Assembly (NCBI GenBank): GCA_028673005.1
Contig: CM054117.1
Location: forward strand, 248,001 to 312,000
Direction of reading: 5' to 3'
Origin: Tanypteryx hageni
Taxonomy: Eukaryota > Arthropoda > Insecta > Odonata > Petaluridae
Length of the DNA: 64,000 bases
Shown here: piece by piece, positions 1 through 11,954 of the stretch
How the letters are laid out: the number at the start of each line of letters is the position of its first letter
Position numbering within the stretch: position 1 is the first letter of the stretch
Made by a program: the position numbers and the translations under genes
Notes under the pieces: generated by a model
What the model was told of the DNA's origin: nothing
What the model saw: only the letters and a program-made list of their open reading frames with translations
Database searches by the model: none

Positions 1-475
1 AATGACGAGCATACTGATGCAGTTGTGGGTATTTAACAGCATTCTTCCATATTTCAATGGGATCCTTCTTACTGTCGAATCGAGGCTTTAGAATATTATC
101 TTCTAAGAGCTCAATCAACTCCATCTGCAAATCCTCAGGTGCAATCGAGACATCAACCAGATGTGGTTGTAAAGCTAACCTCAGTGTGGCATCATGTTTC
201 TCAGAGTATTTAAATCTCTCAATGTATTCTTCAATCAAGGAGTCTAAGACACCTATATATTCATTCATATCCCAATTTTGCAAGTTTTTATTCATATCTT
301 GTTTATTAATTACCTTTGCCAGTTCAGGAAAATGCTAAGCTGAAAAAACTGATCTGGTAAATGCCAATTTTGAAAAAATTCAACTTCTCCCTAAATGACT
401 GAATTTTCTGCCACATTTCATAAATGGATCTAGTTTTACCTTGTAGAGAAGTATTCAAATTATTTTACTTTGACA
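1..475 (-). pseudogene. hAT transposase relic, C-terminal part
   Basis: On the minus strand the translation gives the C-terminal half of a SCAND3/ZBED/FAM200-type hAT transposase. A segment beginning LQGKTRS (about 440-460) is followed, after a frame change near 345-370, by a run containing LQPHLVDVSIAPEDLQMELIELLEDN. That second run has the family's 'PFxxDxxxxPxxLQxELIEL' pattern. The reading frame runs off the left edge of the window, so the dimerisation region is not seen. The relic continues at 2637-3044: a piggyBac element (476-2636) has split it. Frame changes and in-frame stops make it non-functional. Seen: the motifs. Inferred: the subfamily. Confidence 0.7.
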
Positions 476-2636
476 TTAACCCTTTCCTTACTGAGATTTA
501 AATGGACAAATTCTGCCTCCTTCCTACGTCGCCCATAACCGGCTCATCGATATAGCTCTCCCTCCATAGTCACCTTATACCGTCCGCTCCGATTTTCCCT
601 GCTGAGCTGTATCTATTAGGGCTCATGAATGCCTCTCTTATACCAAGAGTGTGTCTGCTTAACGTCAAACACTTCTCTTCGCATCCTTTTCATTATGTGG
701 ACTGAATAAACATCTCACAGAGCAACCGAAAAAGCTTTTACGCTGAACTGCACTTTTGACCATGGCTTCGTTGAAGGATGCTATAGCGGAGGAAGTGTGC
801 AGAGACGATATACGTAGTGATTCTGAAAGTAATACTTCATCGGATATAGAAGAATATTTGATTGCATGGAGTGATTTTTATTCAAGTGATAGTGATTTGG
901 AAAAAGAAGTTACACCATGTGCGAGTGATTTTAGTGCTAACGAAGGATTACAGGCTAAGTGGAAATATTCTCGTACATTCGAACCAGCTTCTATTTTCGA
1001 CAAAGATAGGGGTTCAATACACAACTTGGAAGTAGGTTCCGATGAATTTTCTTTCATTTTCGTAACATTGCAATTAACACAAATAAATATGCACAAAATC
1101 ATCAAAATTGCACAGGAAAGTTTGATAAAAACTGGGTAGATGTTACAGCCAATGAAATAACTGCCTATGTAGGTATACTTGCTTACATGGGGATTTTTGA
1201 TATGCCGGAGTCAGGATTATTGGCACAATAAAGACATTGACTGCCCTCTTATCCGTAACTCTATGACTTATAACAGGTATTCAGATACAACTAAGTACTT
1301 CCATGTGAATGACGTAACTTGTGAAAAAAAGAAAGGGGAAGAGGGTTACGATTTTCTACAAAAAGTACGGCCAGTTTCAGATATTATGGACACTTTTCAC
1401 GAAAAATATAAACCAGGTTGTGAGCTTAGTATCAACGAAGCAATGGTGGCCTTCAAAGGGCGGCACTACATGAAACAGTATATAAAAAACAAGCCAACTA
1501 AATGGGGAATTAAAATTTGGGTTTTAGCAAGTCCGCATGGGTATGTATTACGCAGAAACGTGTATTTGGGAAGAAAGAAAAATAAGAATAAAGAAATGCT
1601 TCTCGGCAGTCAGGTAGTGATGAATTTGCTGGAGAAGCAAGTGTTGGACTAATGAAGTTATTATACGATAATAAAACCTATGCATGTGCTACCACTAGAC
1701 CAACTCGTAAAGAATGGCCATCTGAATTTAAAAATCCTAAAAAGCTGAAACTCAAAAGAGGAGAAAGTAAGAGTTAATGCAGTCAAGTTACGGCTACAGT
1801 TTGGCAAGACAATAGACAAATTTGTGTTCTTTTCACTAACTGCAATTCTAATAAAAGTGTGATAGTAGGTAGGAAAACAGGGAAAGGAAATAAACAGGTG
1901 ATGATACCTTGTCCGCAATTCATTGGAATGTATACAAAATACATGGGTGGGGTTGACAGAGCCGATCAGAGCTACTATGACTTCAGAAGAAAATCTAAAA
2001 AATGGTGGAAGTATATATTTGCATTTATGGTAAACTCAGCAATAGTAAATAGCTTTATTCTTTATAAAGAAACGAATGCTCCATCAAGCTCTAAACACGG
2101 ATACGTACAAAAAGAATTCCGCAGTGCACTTTATAGACAACTGATAGGGAACTTCTCCTTGCGAAAAATTTCAGGTCGTAAAAGAAATGAACCACTTCTC
2201 GCATCTAGAAATCCACATGTTCTTGTAAAAATAGAAGGTAGAAAGAAAGTGTGTGCATATTGTAGCTATAAAAAAAGATGCACTCCTTCCGGAAAAAGTG
2301 TACAAACAACTAACAAATGCAAAAACTGTGATTTGCCTCTGTGCAGAGTTGGGTGTTTCCTGCAGTGTCATCAAGAAAAAGGAGTGGAGGTGTCAAACTA
2401 ACCACATTAAAAGGTAGGAAATTTTATATGAATAAAATTACATATTTATATTAAAAATTCCATTCATATTTACGAATTTGTACAAAAGTTATAATGAATT
2501 TATGAAAAAACTCCCATAGAGAATATCACTGGCGAATTAATAGGGTAAAATCTGGGGAAGAGAGCATTTAAATTTCGAGACTTAGTGGGGGAGGTAGATC
2601 GGGCAGCTTTGGGCGACTTAGGAAGGGAAGGGTTAA
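476..2636 (+). mobile_element. piggyBac element with TTAA target duplication
   Basis: TTAA lies at both borders (476-479 and 2633-2636). Just inside, the ends are inverted copies starting CCCTTTCCTT on the left and CCCTTCCCTTCCT on the right (read inward), and both contain a TCGCCCA motif further in. This is the expected layout for piggyBac, which targets TTAA and duplicates it. The element is about 2.15 kb and carries one broken transposase gene. If it is removed, leaving a single TTAA, the flanking hAT reading frame becomes continuous. That is direct evidence for the exact insertion point. Confidence 0.85.
756..2401 (+). pseudogene. piggyBac transposase (PGBD4-like), frameshifted
   Basis: Three consecutive open segments together cover a typical piggyBac transposase. 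756-1139 is an acidic Ser/Asp-rich N-terminus. 1179-1652 is the catalytic domain (DDE_Tnp_1_7), with the characteristic SINEAMVAFKGR and the NKPTKWGIKIWVLAS segment. 1859-2401 is the final part, with YMGGVDRADQ and the WWKYIFAFMVNSAIVN helix. The C-terminus is a Cys-rich zinc ribbon (CAYCSYKKRC, CKNCDLPLCRVGCFLQCH, about 2255-2375). Frame changes occur near 1140-1180 and 1650, and again between 1690 and 1860, where only fragments of homology remain. It therefore cannot encode an active protein in one piece. The start is likely the second ATG (762), in a better context than 756. Confidence 0.85.
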
Positions 2637-3044
2637 ATCACACAAAAATGGAACATTTTTGCAGAAATCTTTTTTAAAAATTCACAAGGTTTATTCTGTT
2701 CTTTGAACAAGCTAGTGACTGGTTTTCGCAAAGCTAAAAGTTTTTCTAGTACTTGACCTTGTGACAACCAGCACACTTGAGATTGATATGGAAGATCTAC
2801 ACTCAATGTTTCATCGTCATATTGAAGCATGGTGAGAAACTTGCAATACTGTGAAGTATTTGCTCGAATGTAATTCACAATACCAATAACATTACATAAT
2901 GTGTCATTTAAAACAGTAGACTTGGCGCAAAGATTCTGTTGATGCAAAATACATATCTTTTGTTTGTTCTTTCTGTAACTTTCATGCTAAAATCATATAC
3001 GAGTTTGAGTACGTTTAGACAAGGCCGCCGGTTCCCCACCCCTG
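2637..3044 (-). pseudogene. hAT transposase relic, middle part, and its 5' terminus
   Basis: The minus-strand open segment 2947-2633 contains VIGIVNYIRA, then VCWLSQGQVLEKLLALR, the degenerate form of the hAT 'EVRWLSRGKVLxRxxxLR' motif. It joins in frame with 1-475 once the piggyBac is removed. The outer border is marked by CAGGGGTGGGGAACC (minus strand, 3030-3044), a typical hAT terminal inverted repeat. Only about 80 bp separate the terminus from the coding homology, so the N-terminal half of the transposase has been deleted. The other end lies outside the window. Confidence 0.65.
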
Positions 3045-3865
3045 TACTAGACAATGCACCATCCCATCCAAATGAAGAAGAATTGATTAGTGATGGTATT
3101 CGTGCTTTGTTCTTACCACCTAATGTTGCGTTTGGTACAGCCGATGGACCAGGGTGTTTTGGAGTATTTAAAAAGAAAATATCGACGATAGTAGTTGCAA
3201 TCATTACTTGGAGCAACAGTGAATGAAGAAAGTATCGTCAACTACTTGAAGAAGATTACTGTGAAGGATTTTCTATATTGGATAGCTGAATCATGGTCCC
3301 TGTTGTCATCTGAAATTTTAGTCAAGTCATGGAGAAAACTGCTGATGAACACTGAAGCTCAGGATGACATGGCAGAAGATAATGAGAGTGAGAACTTGAC
3401 CAGCCTGATCCAACAACTGCCAGGATGTGAACATTCCAATGAGAATGTCTTAAGAAAATGGTTTGACCAAAATGAACAGTACGAAATCACAGATGATTCC
3501 ATAATTGAGATGGTGAACAAAGAAGCAGACAGTGAAAACAGTGATGAAGGTGAACTAGATGACATAAAAGAAGACAGTCTACTTCATACTGAAGGACTAG
3601 CTGTCCTTGGTATCACTACACTATATAGAACAGTAGGAAAAAGCAATACCAACTGATGTTCTGCTTGCGAAAAGATGGCGTGATTTTGCAGCAAAGAAGC
3701 GATCGCAATTTCAAAAGCAAACAAGCCTTAAAAATTTTTTTGCATGTTAAATTAGAAGAAAGCTTTTTGATTTTTTTTATGTTAGTAAATATGTAAAATA
3801 TACTATTATTAATAAAATCATAGTCAATTTTTGGGGGTATATTCCATCTCGAACTATCGAGACTG
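3045..3865 (+). pseudogene. Tigger/pogo (Jerky-like) transposase fragment, C-terminal
   Basis: Coding homology starts abruptly at the hAT terminus with VLDNAPSHPNEEEL, the second catalytic region of CENP-B/Jerky-type DDE_1 transposases. It continues as GIRALFLPPNV and DGPGCFGVFKKK (degenerate PMDQGVLExxKxxYRR), changes frame near 3190, and runs on through ITVKDFLYWIAESW and KSWRKLL. LRKWFDQNEQYEITDDSIIEMV follows at about 3450-3510. After another frame change near 3645 the usual C-terminus (LLAKRWRDFAAKKRSQFQKQ) ends at 3750. A terminus near 3863 (CAGTCTCGAT on the minus strand) is possible. The N-terminal half should lie left of the window, beyond the inserted hAT. Confidence 0.75.
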
Positions 3866-3989
3866 CACTATATTACAGGTATGGAGAAAGTCATGTGGTG
3901 GCCACATCAGATTTTTTCAACTAGCGAATTACCTGTTGCTGAGCAACTCCAAAATTTGAAAGCTTGTTAACTACTTCTGTTGTTTTTAG
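3866..3989. repeat. end of a dispersed repeat family (shared with 55.2 kb)
   Basis: The segment ATGGAGAAAGTCATGTGG followed by CCACATCAG (about 3880-3908) is the reverse complement of the left end of the repeat at 55205-55810. No coding homology is seen. Confidence 0.4.
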
Positions 3990-4255
3990 TGCTTTTCGTC
4001 AATGCTGAAAAGCACTATTATCTTCGTGATGTCCATCTGTACGCAACATTAGAAACCAAAATCAATATTTTTAGATATAGAAAGCAGGGCTGACACAATA
4101 CAAGTAATAATAAAATTTCTTTTTACAAGTATTTGTGTTGAATTTTTGCCATCAATTTAAACCAAATTTAAAATTGGTAATGTACACATATATACAAACC
4201 ATAATAGCATATTTGGACCAGATCAACCAAACAGGAGTGCTACACTTACAAATTA
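3990..4255. repeat. 1-kb tandem repeat, copy A, left part
   Basis: Begins GTGCTTTTCGTCAATGCTG and shares this start, plus downstream blocks such as GCAGGGCTG-CACA, with copy B starting at about 6014. The copy is interrupted at 4254-4255 (TA) by the Tigger-derived element and resumes at 5474. Confidence 0.6.
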
Positions 4256-5473
4256 CCGTAAATACCCACGTATAATGCGCACCCTCGTATAACGGGGGTT
4301 TTCGGCCTCGTAATCTATGATTTTTGTATATACCCGCGTATATCCATTCCAGAATAAAGTAGATGGTGTAACGTGGTCTAAAGCAATGATCGAATTATTG
4401 GTATTGTATTGGTAACATAATGAAAGTGCAACATGAAATTTTTGAATAACGTTCCAAAGGAACGTCAGCTAACTCAATCACTACATACTCTATGTTTACT
4501 TACAAGGTGATATTAGGACATATACAATAAATTGAATTATATTAATTTCATAATATGGCATATGACATTGTTTGAGCTAATAAAATGAAGGAATGATGAT
4601 AATCCTGTCGAAGTTTTTTACATACGTTTTTGTCACGCCTGAGGTGGACGGGTTTGCCCAACCTTCAGTTTTACCCCTATTAGAACACTCTAGAGCACGT
4701 AAAAACGATAGCAAATAACAATAATTAACTACAGACTCTATGAATCAAGAATGCTGAGATAAAAGTAGGGAACGATAACTTGATGTTAGTTCTACAAGAA
4801 GCATCAACTCCCAGCGAACTCATAGGCATCAGCTGCCATTGTGTCTAATTGTAAGTAGTACCAGTACCTCACCACCACCAGGCCGGGCACCCGTGTAGGG
4901 TGACGTCATGCGTAAAATAGCTCATCATTGTGCAAACAAAAGGAAAGGTGTTACAATGTAGCAAATCATACACAGTGAAATGCGAGAATACGTGGAATGA
5001 ATTGTCCACGGATGTTATTATAAAAGGTTTTAAGAAATGTTGCATCAGTAATAGTTTAGATAGTAGTAAAGATGATATGGTGTGGGAGGATGACGATGAC
5101 AGCAACATGGCAACGGAGGATACAAAAGATACCGAAGATGACGATTCCAATAACAACATCGAAGAAAAATGGTCAAATGACGAAGAATTTCTTGGCTTTT
5201 AAAATGAATAAATACTGAATTGATTCTTTTCATATCTAATTAATTTATGTTTATAGAATTAGTTAATAAATTTGTACTATTATCTATCTTACTTTTGGTA
5301 AAAATCACCAATAAAAATATGAGGATACCCAGGCAGTAATTAATGCGCCAAAATTATGGAAATATGAGGTCAAATGAAAATAGGAAGATTATGTACCCTC
5401 GTATAACACGCATCCTAATTTTTAACTCAAATATTTTGAAAAAAAAGTGCACATTATATGCGGGTATTTACAG
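4256..5473 (+). mobile_element. Tigger/pogo-derived non-autonomous element, copy 1
   Basis: Terminal inverted repeats: the left end reads CCGTAAATACCCACGTATAA and the right end, read inward, CTGTAAATACCCGCATATAA. TA dinucleotides lie at both borders (4254-4255 and 5474-5475), as expected for the Tc1/mariner/pogo superfamily. Inside, 4930-5202 encodes a 90-residue piece with WNELSTDVIIKGFKKC and ISNSLDSSKDDMVWE. This matches the tail of pogo/Tigger transposases (W-x-x-[IV]S-x-E-x-I-x-x-SFKKCGISNALDG). An acidic C-terminus follows. No DDE catalytic core is present, so it is an internally deleted derivative that needs a transposase supplied from elsewhere. Confidence 0.75.
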
Positions 5474-7008
5474 TATATTCTTTCAGTAATTACATATTTG
5501 GAAGGAATTGGCTGAATGGATTTCAACTAAATTTTGTATATAAGATTTGTACAACATACCATAATGAAATCAAGATGTTTAAAGTGGAGATAAAGAGCAG
5601 ACCACAATAAAAAGTAAAATTAAATTTTACACGTATTAATAGAGAACTGGAAGCATGAATTTTAATCCAATATGGTACATATAATCTTCATATAAATAAA
5701 TAACCTAAATAGCATATTTCAACCGGGTTGACTAAACAGGGCTATCACAATATCAAGGTTAGAGTTTTTTCTGTAACTATGAGTTTGGAAGGTATTAGTT
5801 GAACCGATTTCAAAAATAAATTGTAGGGCGAGTACAGAATGGCAAAATGAAATGAACATGATCAGAGTGGATCTAAAAAGCGGGCTACCACCATATAAGG
5901 AAAAATAATTTTCTGATATCAAAGCAAATATTTTAATATATGATTATACTATGACATATTTGAAGAAAAGCACTTATGTACCGCAGGATACCCGTGCACA
6001 TCCCTACTTGTTAGTGCTTTTCGTCATTGCTGAAAAGCACTATTATCTTTGTGATGTCCGTCCGTCCATACGCATATATCAGGGAAGAATTGGAAAATCC
6101 GATTTCAACCAAATCTGGTACATAGAATGCTCACATAAATTAATGACCAAAATGGCAAAATTGGACCAGATCGACTAAAGTTTAACCTTTCGGTAATTAT
6201 GAATTTGGAAGGAATTGGCAGAAACAATTTCAACGAAATTTTGTATGAAGGAAGCATGCAACATAAAATAACAAAATCAAGACTTTTTGTATATATAAAA
6301 AAGCAGGGCTGCCACAGTACGAAGAATAAAATTTCTTTTTACACATATTTGTGTTGAACCGTCAAATTTAATACTTATAATATACACATATATACAAAAT
6401 GATATTAGCATATATGAATCAAATCCACCAAACTGGGGTGCCACAAATACAAATTAAACTCTTTCAGTAATTAAGGATTGGAAGGAATTGGCTGACTGGA
6501 TATCAACTCAAGTTTGAATATAGGATATCTACAATATACCATAATGAAATCTAGATGTTTAAAGCAGAACTAAAGAGCAGGGCTAGAACAGTAAAAAGTA
6601 AAATAATATTTCTTTTAAGCATTTTTCTAGAGAATTAACCTCATTGATTTATTCAAATATAATGTATATAATCTTCATATAAATAAACAACCAAAATAGC
6701 ATATTTCAACCAGCTCGACTAAACGGGGCTACCACAATATCAAGATTATAATTTTTCTGTAACTATGAATTTGGAAGGGATTGGCTGAATGGATGTCAAA
6801 GAAATTTTGTTTGTAGGGCAAGTATACAATGGGAAAACGAAATGAATAACTAGAAGATCAAAAAGCAGGGCTACCACAATATTAGTAAAAATAATTTTTT
6901 ACTTTTAAAGCAAGTAATTTATTATACGATTATACTACGGCTAATTTGACAAAAAGCACTTTTGTACCAAGGGAAACCTGTATACACCCCTACTTGTTAT
7001 ATTTATTG
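5474..7008. repeat. 1-kb tandem repeat: rest of copy A and copy B
   Basis: Copy A ends near 6013 and copy B runs about 6014-7008. Both end with the block AAAGCACTT-TGTACC then CCCTACTTGTTA, and the next copy starts AGTGCTTTTCGTCATTGCTG. Within each copy a shorter motif (TTTGGAAGGAATTGGCTGAA and relatives) recurs roughly every 280-300 bp (near 5499, 5783, 6204, 6470, 6765), so the unit is itself internally repetitive. No credible coding region is present. Confidence 0.6.
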
Positions 7009-10000
7009 CAGGCTTATAAAAAGCTTTTAAATTAAAAAGTGCTTCCATCAAACCCATTAACCTATGTAATTATCACAATACATTAAGTATTGACCTACAG
7101 AGCTAACAAACCAAACAACTATGTAATATGTAAGAATAGATTATCAATTACCTTAATTAAAAGGAATAATATGTTTTTATTTAATATGATACATCATGTA
7201 TTAAAATTGTCATCATAAGTATACATTGGTTGATTTCAACAGGTTTATAATTCAATCAATTGATTCCCTTGTAAAAACCGTTAAATGTGTGCTATAACAA
7301 TACAGATTACCAATTCCCATTTAAACGCATTTGACCTGTTGCCATGGTAGTTGATATTCTTCATTGTTAAAAATTTTCATTTTCTGATTAGTCATTTTCA
7401 TGGCAATTTGAATTTAGTCTTAAAAATTATAAACCACATTCCTTAAGCTAAAAAAGTGTTTTAGTCAAGAGTTTCTATCTCAATTTAAAAATGCAATTTT
7501 ATAAAGCTCAGCACAGATTTCCATGATTTTCTTATGGGATATTAAAATGGTACAATGGGGTTGAGAATAACCCCCTAATAATGAATTTTTTAAAATTTTC
7601 TATCTATCCCATTGGTTGTACCCAATGGCCTATCATCCTACCAAATTTAAGATCTATAACTCACCTGGGTGTCTAAAAAGGTCATGACACATCGACACGA
7701 GATTTATTTTATAAGGATTACATCATATATATGCCATGTTTAACATTATAAGGAGAATAGTAAAAACCTAGACGAATTAACTTACACAGGTGCTTGCGAA
7801 TAATCTTATTTTATTTATAAATTATAATATCATAGGCAAAAGATAGATACATATCAAACTACATGCTGAACAGTATTAACGTAAATACTTCTGAATCGAA
7901 AGGTAAATATTCTAATTTGGATCTGAAAAACATTATTTCATCTCCTGCAGTAATTTTAATTTAGTTCAGTAACATGAATAAATTTCTTACCCGCCATAAA
8001 TAGAAAGTAGTGTATTTTAATTGGAAGTAACTTGTGGCTGATTTTCATAGTACCACAGGTTATTGACAGCAAAATCTGAAGCAAGACGAAATATACAATA
8101 GAATTGTGTAAATCAAAATATGATTAAATGCAAGACGAAACATCATTGATTTGCCGTTTTAAAGTACCAAATAAATATGAAATTTCTAAAGCGTTTATAA
8201 TTAACGTAAAATACCTTAAGTGACTCAACGCTTTTTCATATCATAGGTATAGCTTTTGTTATGCCTCTTAGCATATGCGAACTTTCCTGACTCCAGAATG
8301 ATAAGTAAATTCTTTCCTCGGAATGTGCTAATCAAGCACAGTAATCTTATCAACTCAAGGTGACGTAGAATTCTCACTTCCTCTCTGGGAATAATAACCA
8401 CTGTAATCTTCGACCACGGCTTGACTCGTAATACTGCCGGTAACTTTTTATTTACTATAAATATCATACAAAAATTAAATTAATATGACAATCAAAATAA
8501 TTTCAACGCCACTTAATATGTCATACCATCAAAGCAATGTATGAGTGTATAAACATGATAGCATGTAAAGATCTTATTTTTCATTTAAAACTTGACTGAA
8601 CAAATAAATCTGCCAAGCTTCATAAACTGCACTTGTTTCAGGATACCTAAATACCATTTAACGAAATACTTACATTATATTTATCGAGAAATTATGATCA
8701 AGACATTTCTTAAAAACTTTAAAAAACGTACATTTGATTACAATTCCTGATCTGCGATGAAACACAAGACTAATGCTTTAAACAACACGTCATAATGATA
8801 ATGTGCGTGAAATTATGTGTGTGAAGTTATATACGATATATATCGCACAAATACGATATAGAAATAAAAAAGAAGCATCTAATGTTTTTTTCCAACCTTA
8901 CGGATATTAACTGTAAAACGTACAACTACCCGAGTGTAGTTGTATGGAAAAGGCGCTGTGGCAGTCAGAACTGAACAAAACAGAAATGTATAGCGAGATA
9001 GCGATTCAAGGGATTGCAATGTGCAAAATGTAATTATTATAAATTTTGGGAAATATAGGCGATTCGAAGACGTAAGGACATCGGCCAATTTAAAATATAT
9101 CTTAATCAGTTACTTAATGGGCATATTATGATGCAGATACATAGGAAAAAATAAAGATAATTTTATCCCGATTCCTCATCAACCAAGGGCTGAAAAAGGA
9201 ACGGAATATTAAGAAACTAAGGAGTGTTGAATTTCGTAATGAAAGGTAAAGCCCAGTTATCTTTTCTTAATGTGTATGTGCGTCACTATTATATTCTAGT
9301 TGTTAAACATTTATAGTATTAATATCCAATGAGTTATCACCAACATCGGTTAAGTTTTTTTAGGTAGTTATTATTTTTGAAGGAATGGAAGAGGATAGGC
9401 AATTAGCCTTAATAGCTATGTTTAACTATAGATTTCTGCGTAATTTGATATGTAATTGTAAAACCTATCAGGTTTACAATATCCAATGTTTTGGTGTCAT
9501 CAGGCCTGCGAAATATTGAGGCATGTCATCGTAGTTAATGTTCTTAAACAAATAAACTACGAAACGTAAGAGATCAAAATTAATAACAGTACTCATTGAT
9601 TAATATCAAGAGTTTTGATATACTTTTTAACTATCTGAAACTATAGCTTACTTTAAAAAAGATTTTGGATACGCTACCTGTACTATACGGTCGACGACCG
9701 GCTTAGCCAAAGATTGCGGGAAAACTACGATATATCGGTAATAGGCTGTCGCTGTGAATATAGAGCATTATATTTAATTTGTGCTGACATGAAAATTTAT
9801 CGACAACCCCCCGCAGTTTTTCTGTTACGTCAAATTATCTAAAACTCGGAAAATCTCGCGAGGCAGGCACCTTGACTATTAAATTTTTTCTGAAAATAAT
9901 AACATTAGCATTGTGATTTTTACATAGGTATTTGAATATAACATCATACTTTATTGATATAGAGTTTTGGCAAGGGCTTGTGGTAAAAAAAATTTAACGA

Positions 10001-10920
10001 AGATGTCGGTTGCGCTACCGACGACACTCAAGCATCGGCAAAACAATATGCAGTTATGAAAAAACGTCACCTTGAGGTTTTTTCTGGGAAGCACTTTAAA
10101 CAAAATTCTAGAATGTTATGAAGTTTGTAACAGTTGATCGGCCTTTAATAAAGCCATGCTGTTCTTGAATTATTATAGGATTGACAAGTGGATAAATATA
10201 ACCAAAAACTAGGGATTAAAAACACCTTGGCTATAGATAACTGAATCGCAATTGGTCGGTAATTTTTAATATCTGACATCCCAGATTTTAACACTGTCAC
10301 CACATGACTCAATGTGGTAGATTAATAGTATACTACCATGTCTCAAGATAAGTGTAAGAATACCATCGGCCAGAAAAATTGCTTACTAATCAGAAAACGA
10401 ATTAGCTATGGTATCAGGTTTATCAGCAGTCATACATATTTATTCATTCCAAGATTTTCATTCCACAAACAAAGATCATCTACCATCAATAAAACCAACA
10501 ACAATAATGCCCAGAAAAACAATCCAAAAGAGTCCACGGCAGACCCTAATTTTCATCCCTCAAACTTATCTCGCCCTTCCCCTGTGCCTTTCAGTTTAAG
10601 AAATGAAACACCGATAATCCAATCACAATTGAAACCAATGACATGTTGACTAGGGAACATATTTAAAATCATGCACTTAAATCTAGTGTCGAAAGAGTAA
10701 AATCTATCAATTAGAAATATAAGAATTGCAACAAGACATCCTATGCTTGTCAAAACTTTGGCTAAGAGATAGTGCTGTTTGTCCACAAGGTTATATATCA
10801 GTTTCATCATATTTGAGAAACCTTAAAAAATTGTAGTGTTATTATTTATGCTAAGTCTAACATCATGTAGAATCAATACCAGTTATATCCACAGAAAGAG
10901 ACTGAATATGTTGCTGTGAA
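7009..10920. other. AT-rich sequence with no recognised feature
   Basis: About 3.9 kb of AT-rich sequence. The short open frames here have no recognisable motif and no paired splice-site structure. No terminal repeats or long tandem repeats were seen by eye. Confidence 0.5.
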
Positions 10921-10924
10921 GTTC

Positions 10925-11954
10925 CAAATACAAAAACTTCAATTTCTCTATGTTTATTTATAGGTCACCAAGTGGAGATTAAAATTCCATTTTATCTAAC
11001 AAAAATTTCAATTTCTTTATATGTTTATTTGGAGGTCATCAAATGGAGACAAAATCCTTTTTATCTAACCTTGATAAAAGATTAGCTTCATATAAATCCT
11101 CTAAATGCAACATTATCATCTATAGTGATTTTAATATTAACTTAAATGTTGAGAATCACCAAAAATTACTATTTTTAGATTTAACAAGAATAAATTCTAA
11201 ATCATCTACTTCCATTAATAATATTTTCATTCCAAATACCTTATTTCAATATAATAGCACCATGCTTAATCTTACTCTGTCTGGCCACTTAGCACAACTA
11301 TTAGTGCTTCCCATGAAGATGAACTTCATTAACAATTTGCGATTCTACAAAGGAAGATTGGCCCAAATGAGATACCTATATTATTTTCAGACTAGGTTAT
11401 CTCAAGTGAACTGGCAACACGTATATGACCTCACCTCAGTTGATGACAAGTTTAACACTTTTCTCAAATAATCACCCTGACTTTACAAGCAGCACCAACA
11501 CAGAAGAATGACCTACACATTCCCATTCTATTTATTTGACTCCTGTTAACAGGAATGGACTGGAATCCGTACATAAAAAGTAGAGAAAAGTCACTCATCT
11601 GGAATAGATGAGATACCAGGATCACTTATCTTGAAATCCTCTACATATATTATGGAACCTCTCCACCATATCATTAATAAATCTCTTGTCCGTGGAATTT
11701 TTCCATCAGCTCAGAAACAATATAATTATTCCTATGTTAAAAAAAGGAAATAAATATATTGTGGATAATTAAAGACTGTTATCTTCCGGCTTCCTTATCA
11801 TAAGTATTTGAAAATGTTCTATCATTAAGACTCCACTCATACCTTGATCATTATTACTTCATATCACCTTCACAGCATGGTTTTTTAAAAAAGAAAACTA
11901 TAACAACAGCTATTTTCAGCTTCTTATCCCAAGTCTTTCTTTGTATATATAAAC
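10925..11954 (+). pseudogene. degenerate CR1/jockey-type LINE (EN and RT parts)
   Basis: 11043-11471 translates to a piece with CNIIIYSDFNINL (the GDFN endonuclease motif, with S for G), then FYKGRLAQMRYLYYFQTRLSQVNW and VDDKFNTFLK, typical of the region between endonuclease and reverse transcriptase. From about 11605 the translation in shifting frames shows GIDEIPGSLILK and the RT palm-entry motifs (equivalents of RPISLLPxLSKVFE and SQHGFxKKxxTTTAI). The segment around 10935-10985 is repeated at 11005-11065, giving a local duplication of the 'LYRSPSGD'-like part. Many stops and frame changes are present. It is cut off on the right by the hAT terminus at 11955. Confidence 0.6.

Noticed and set aside
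57..338. Plus-strand 93-codon open frame
   Set aside because: It is the shadow of the minus-strand hAT transposase relic, which has recognisable motifs.
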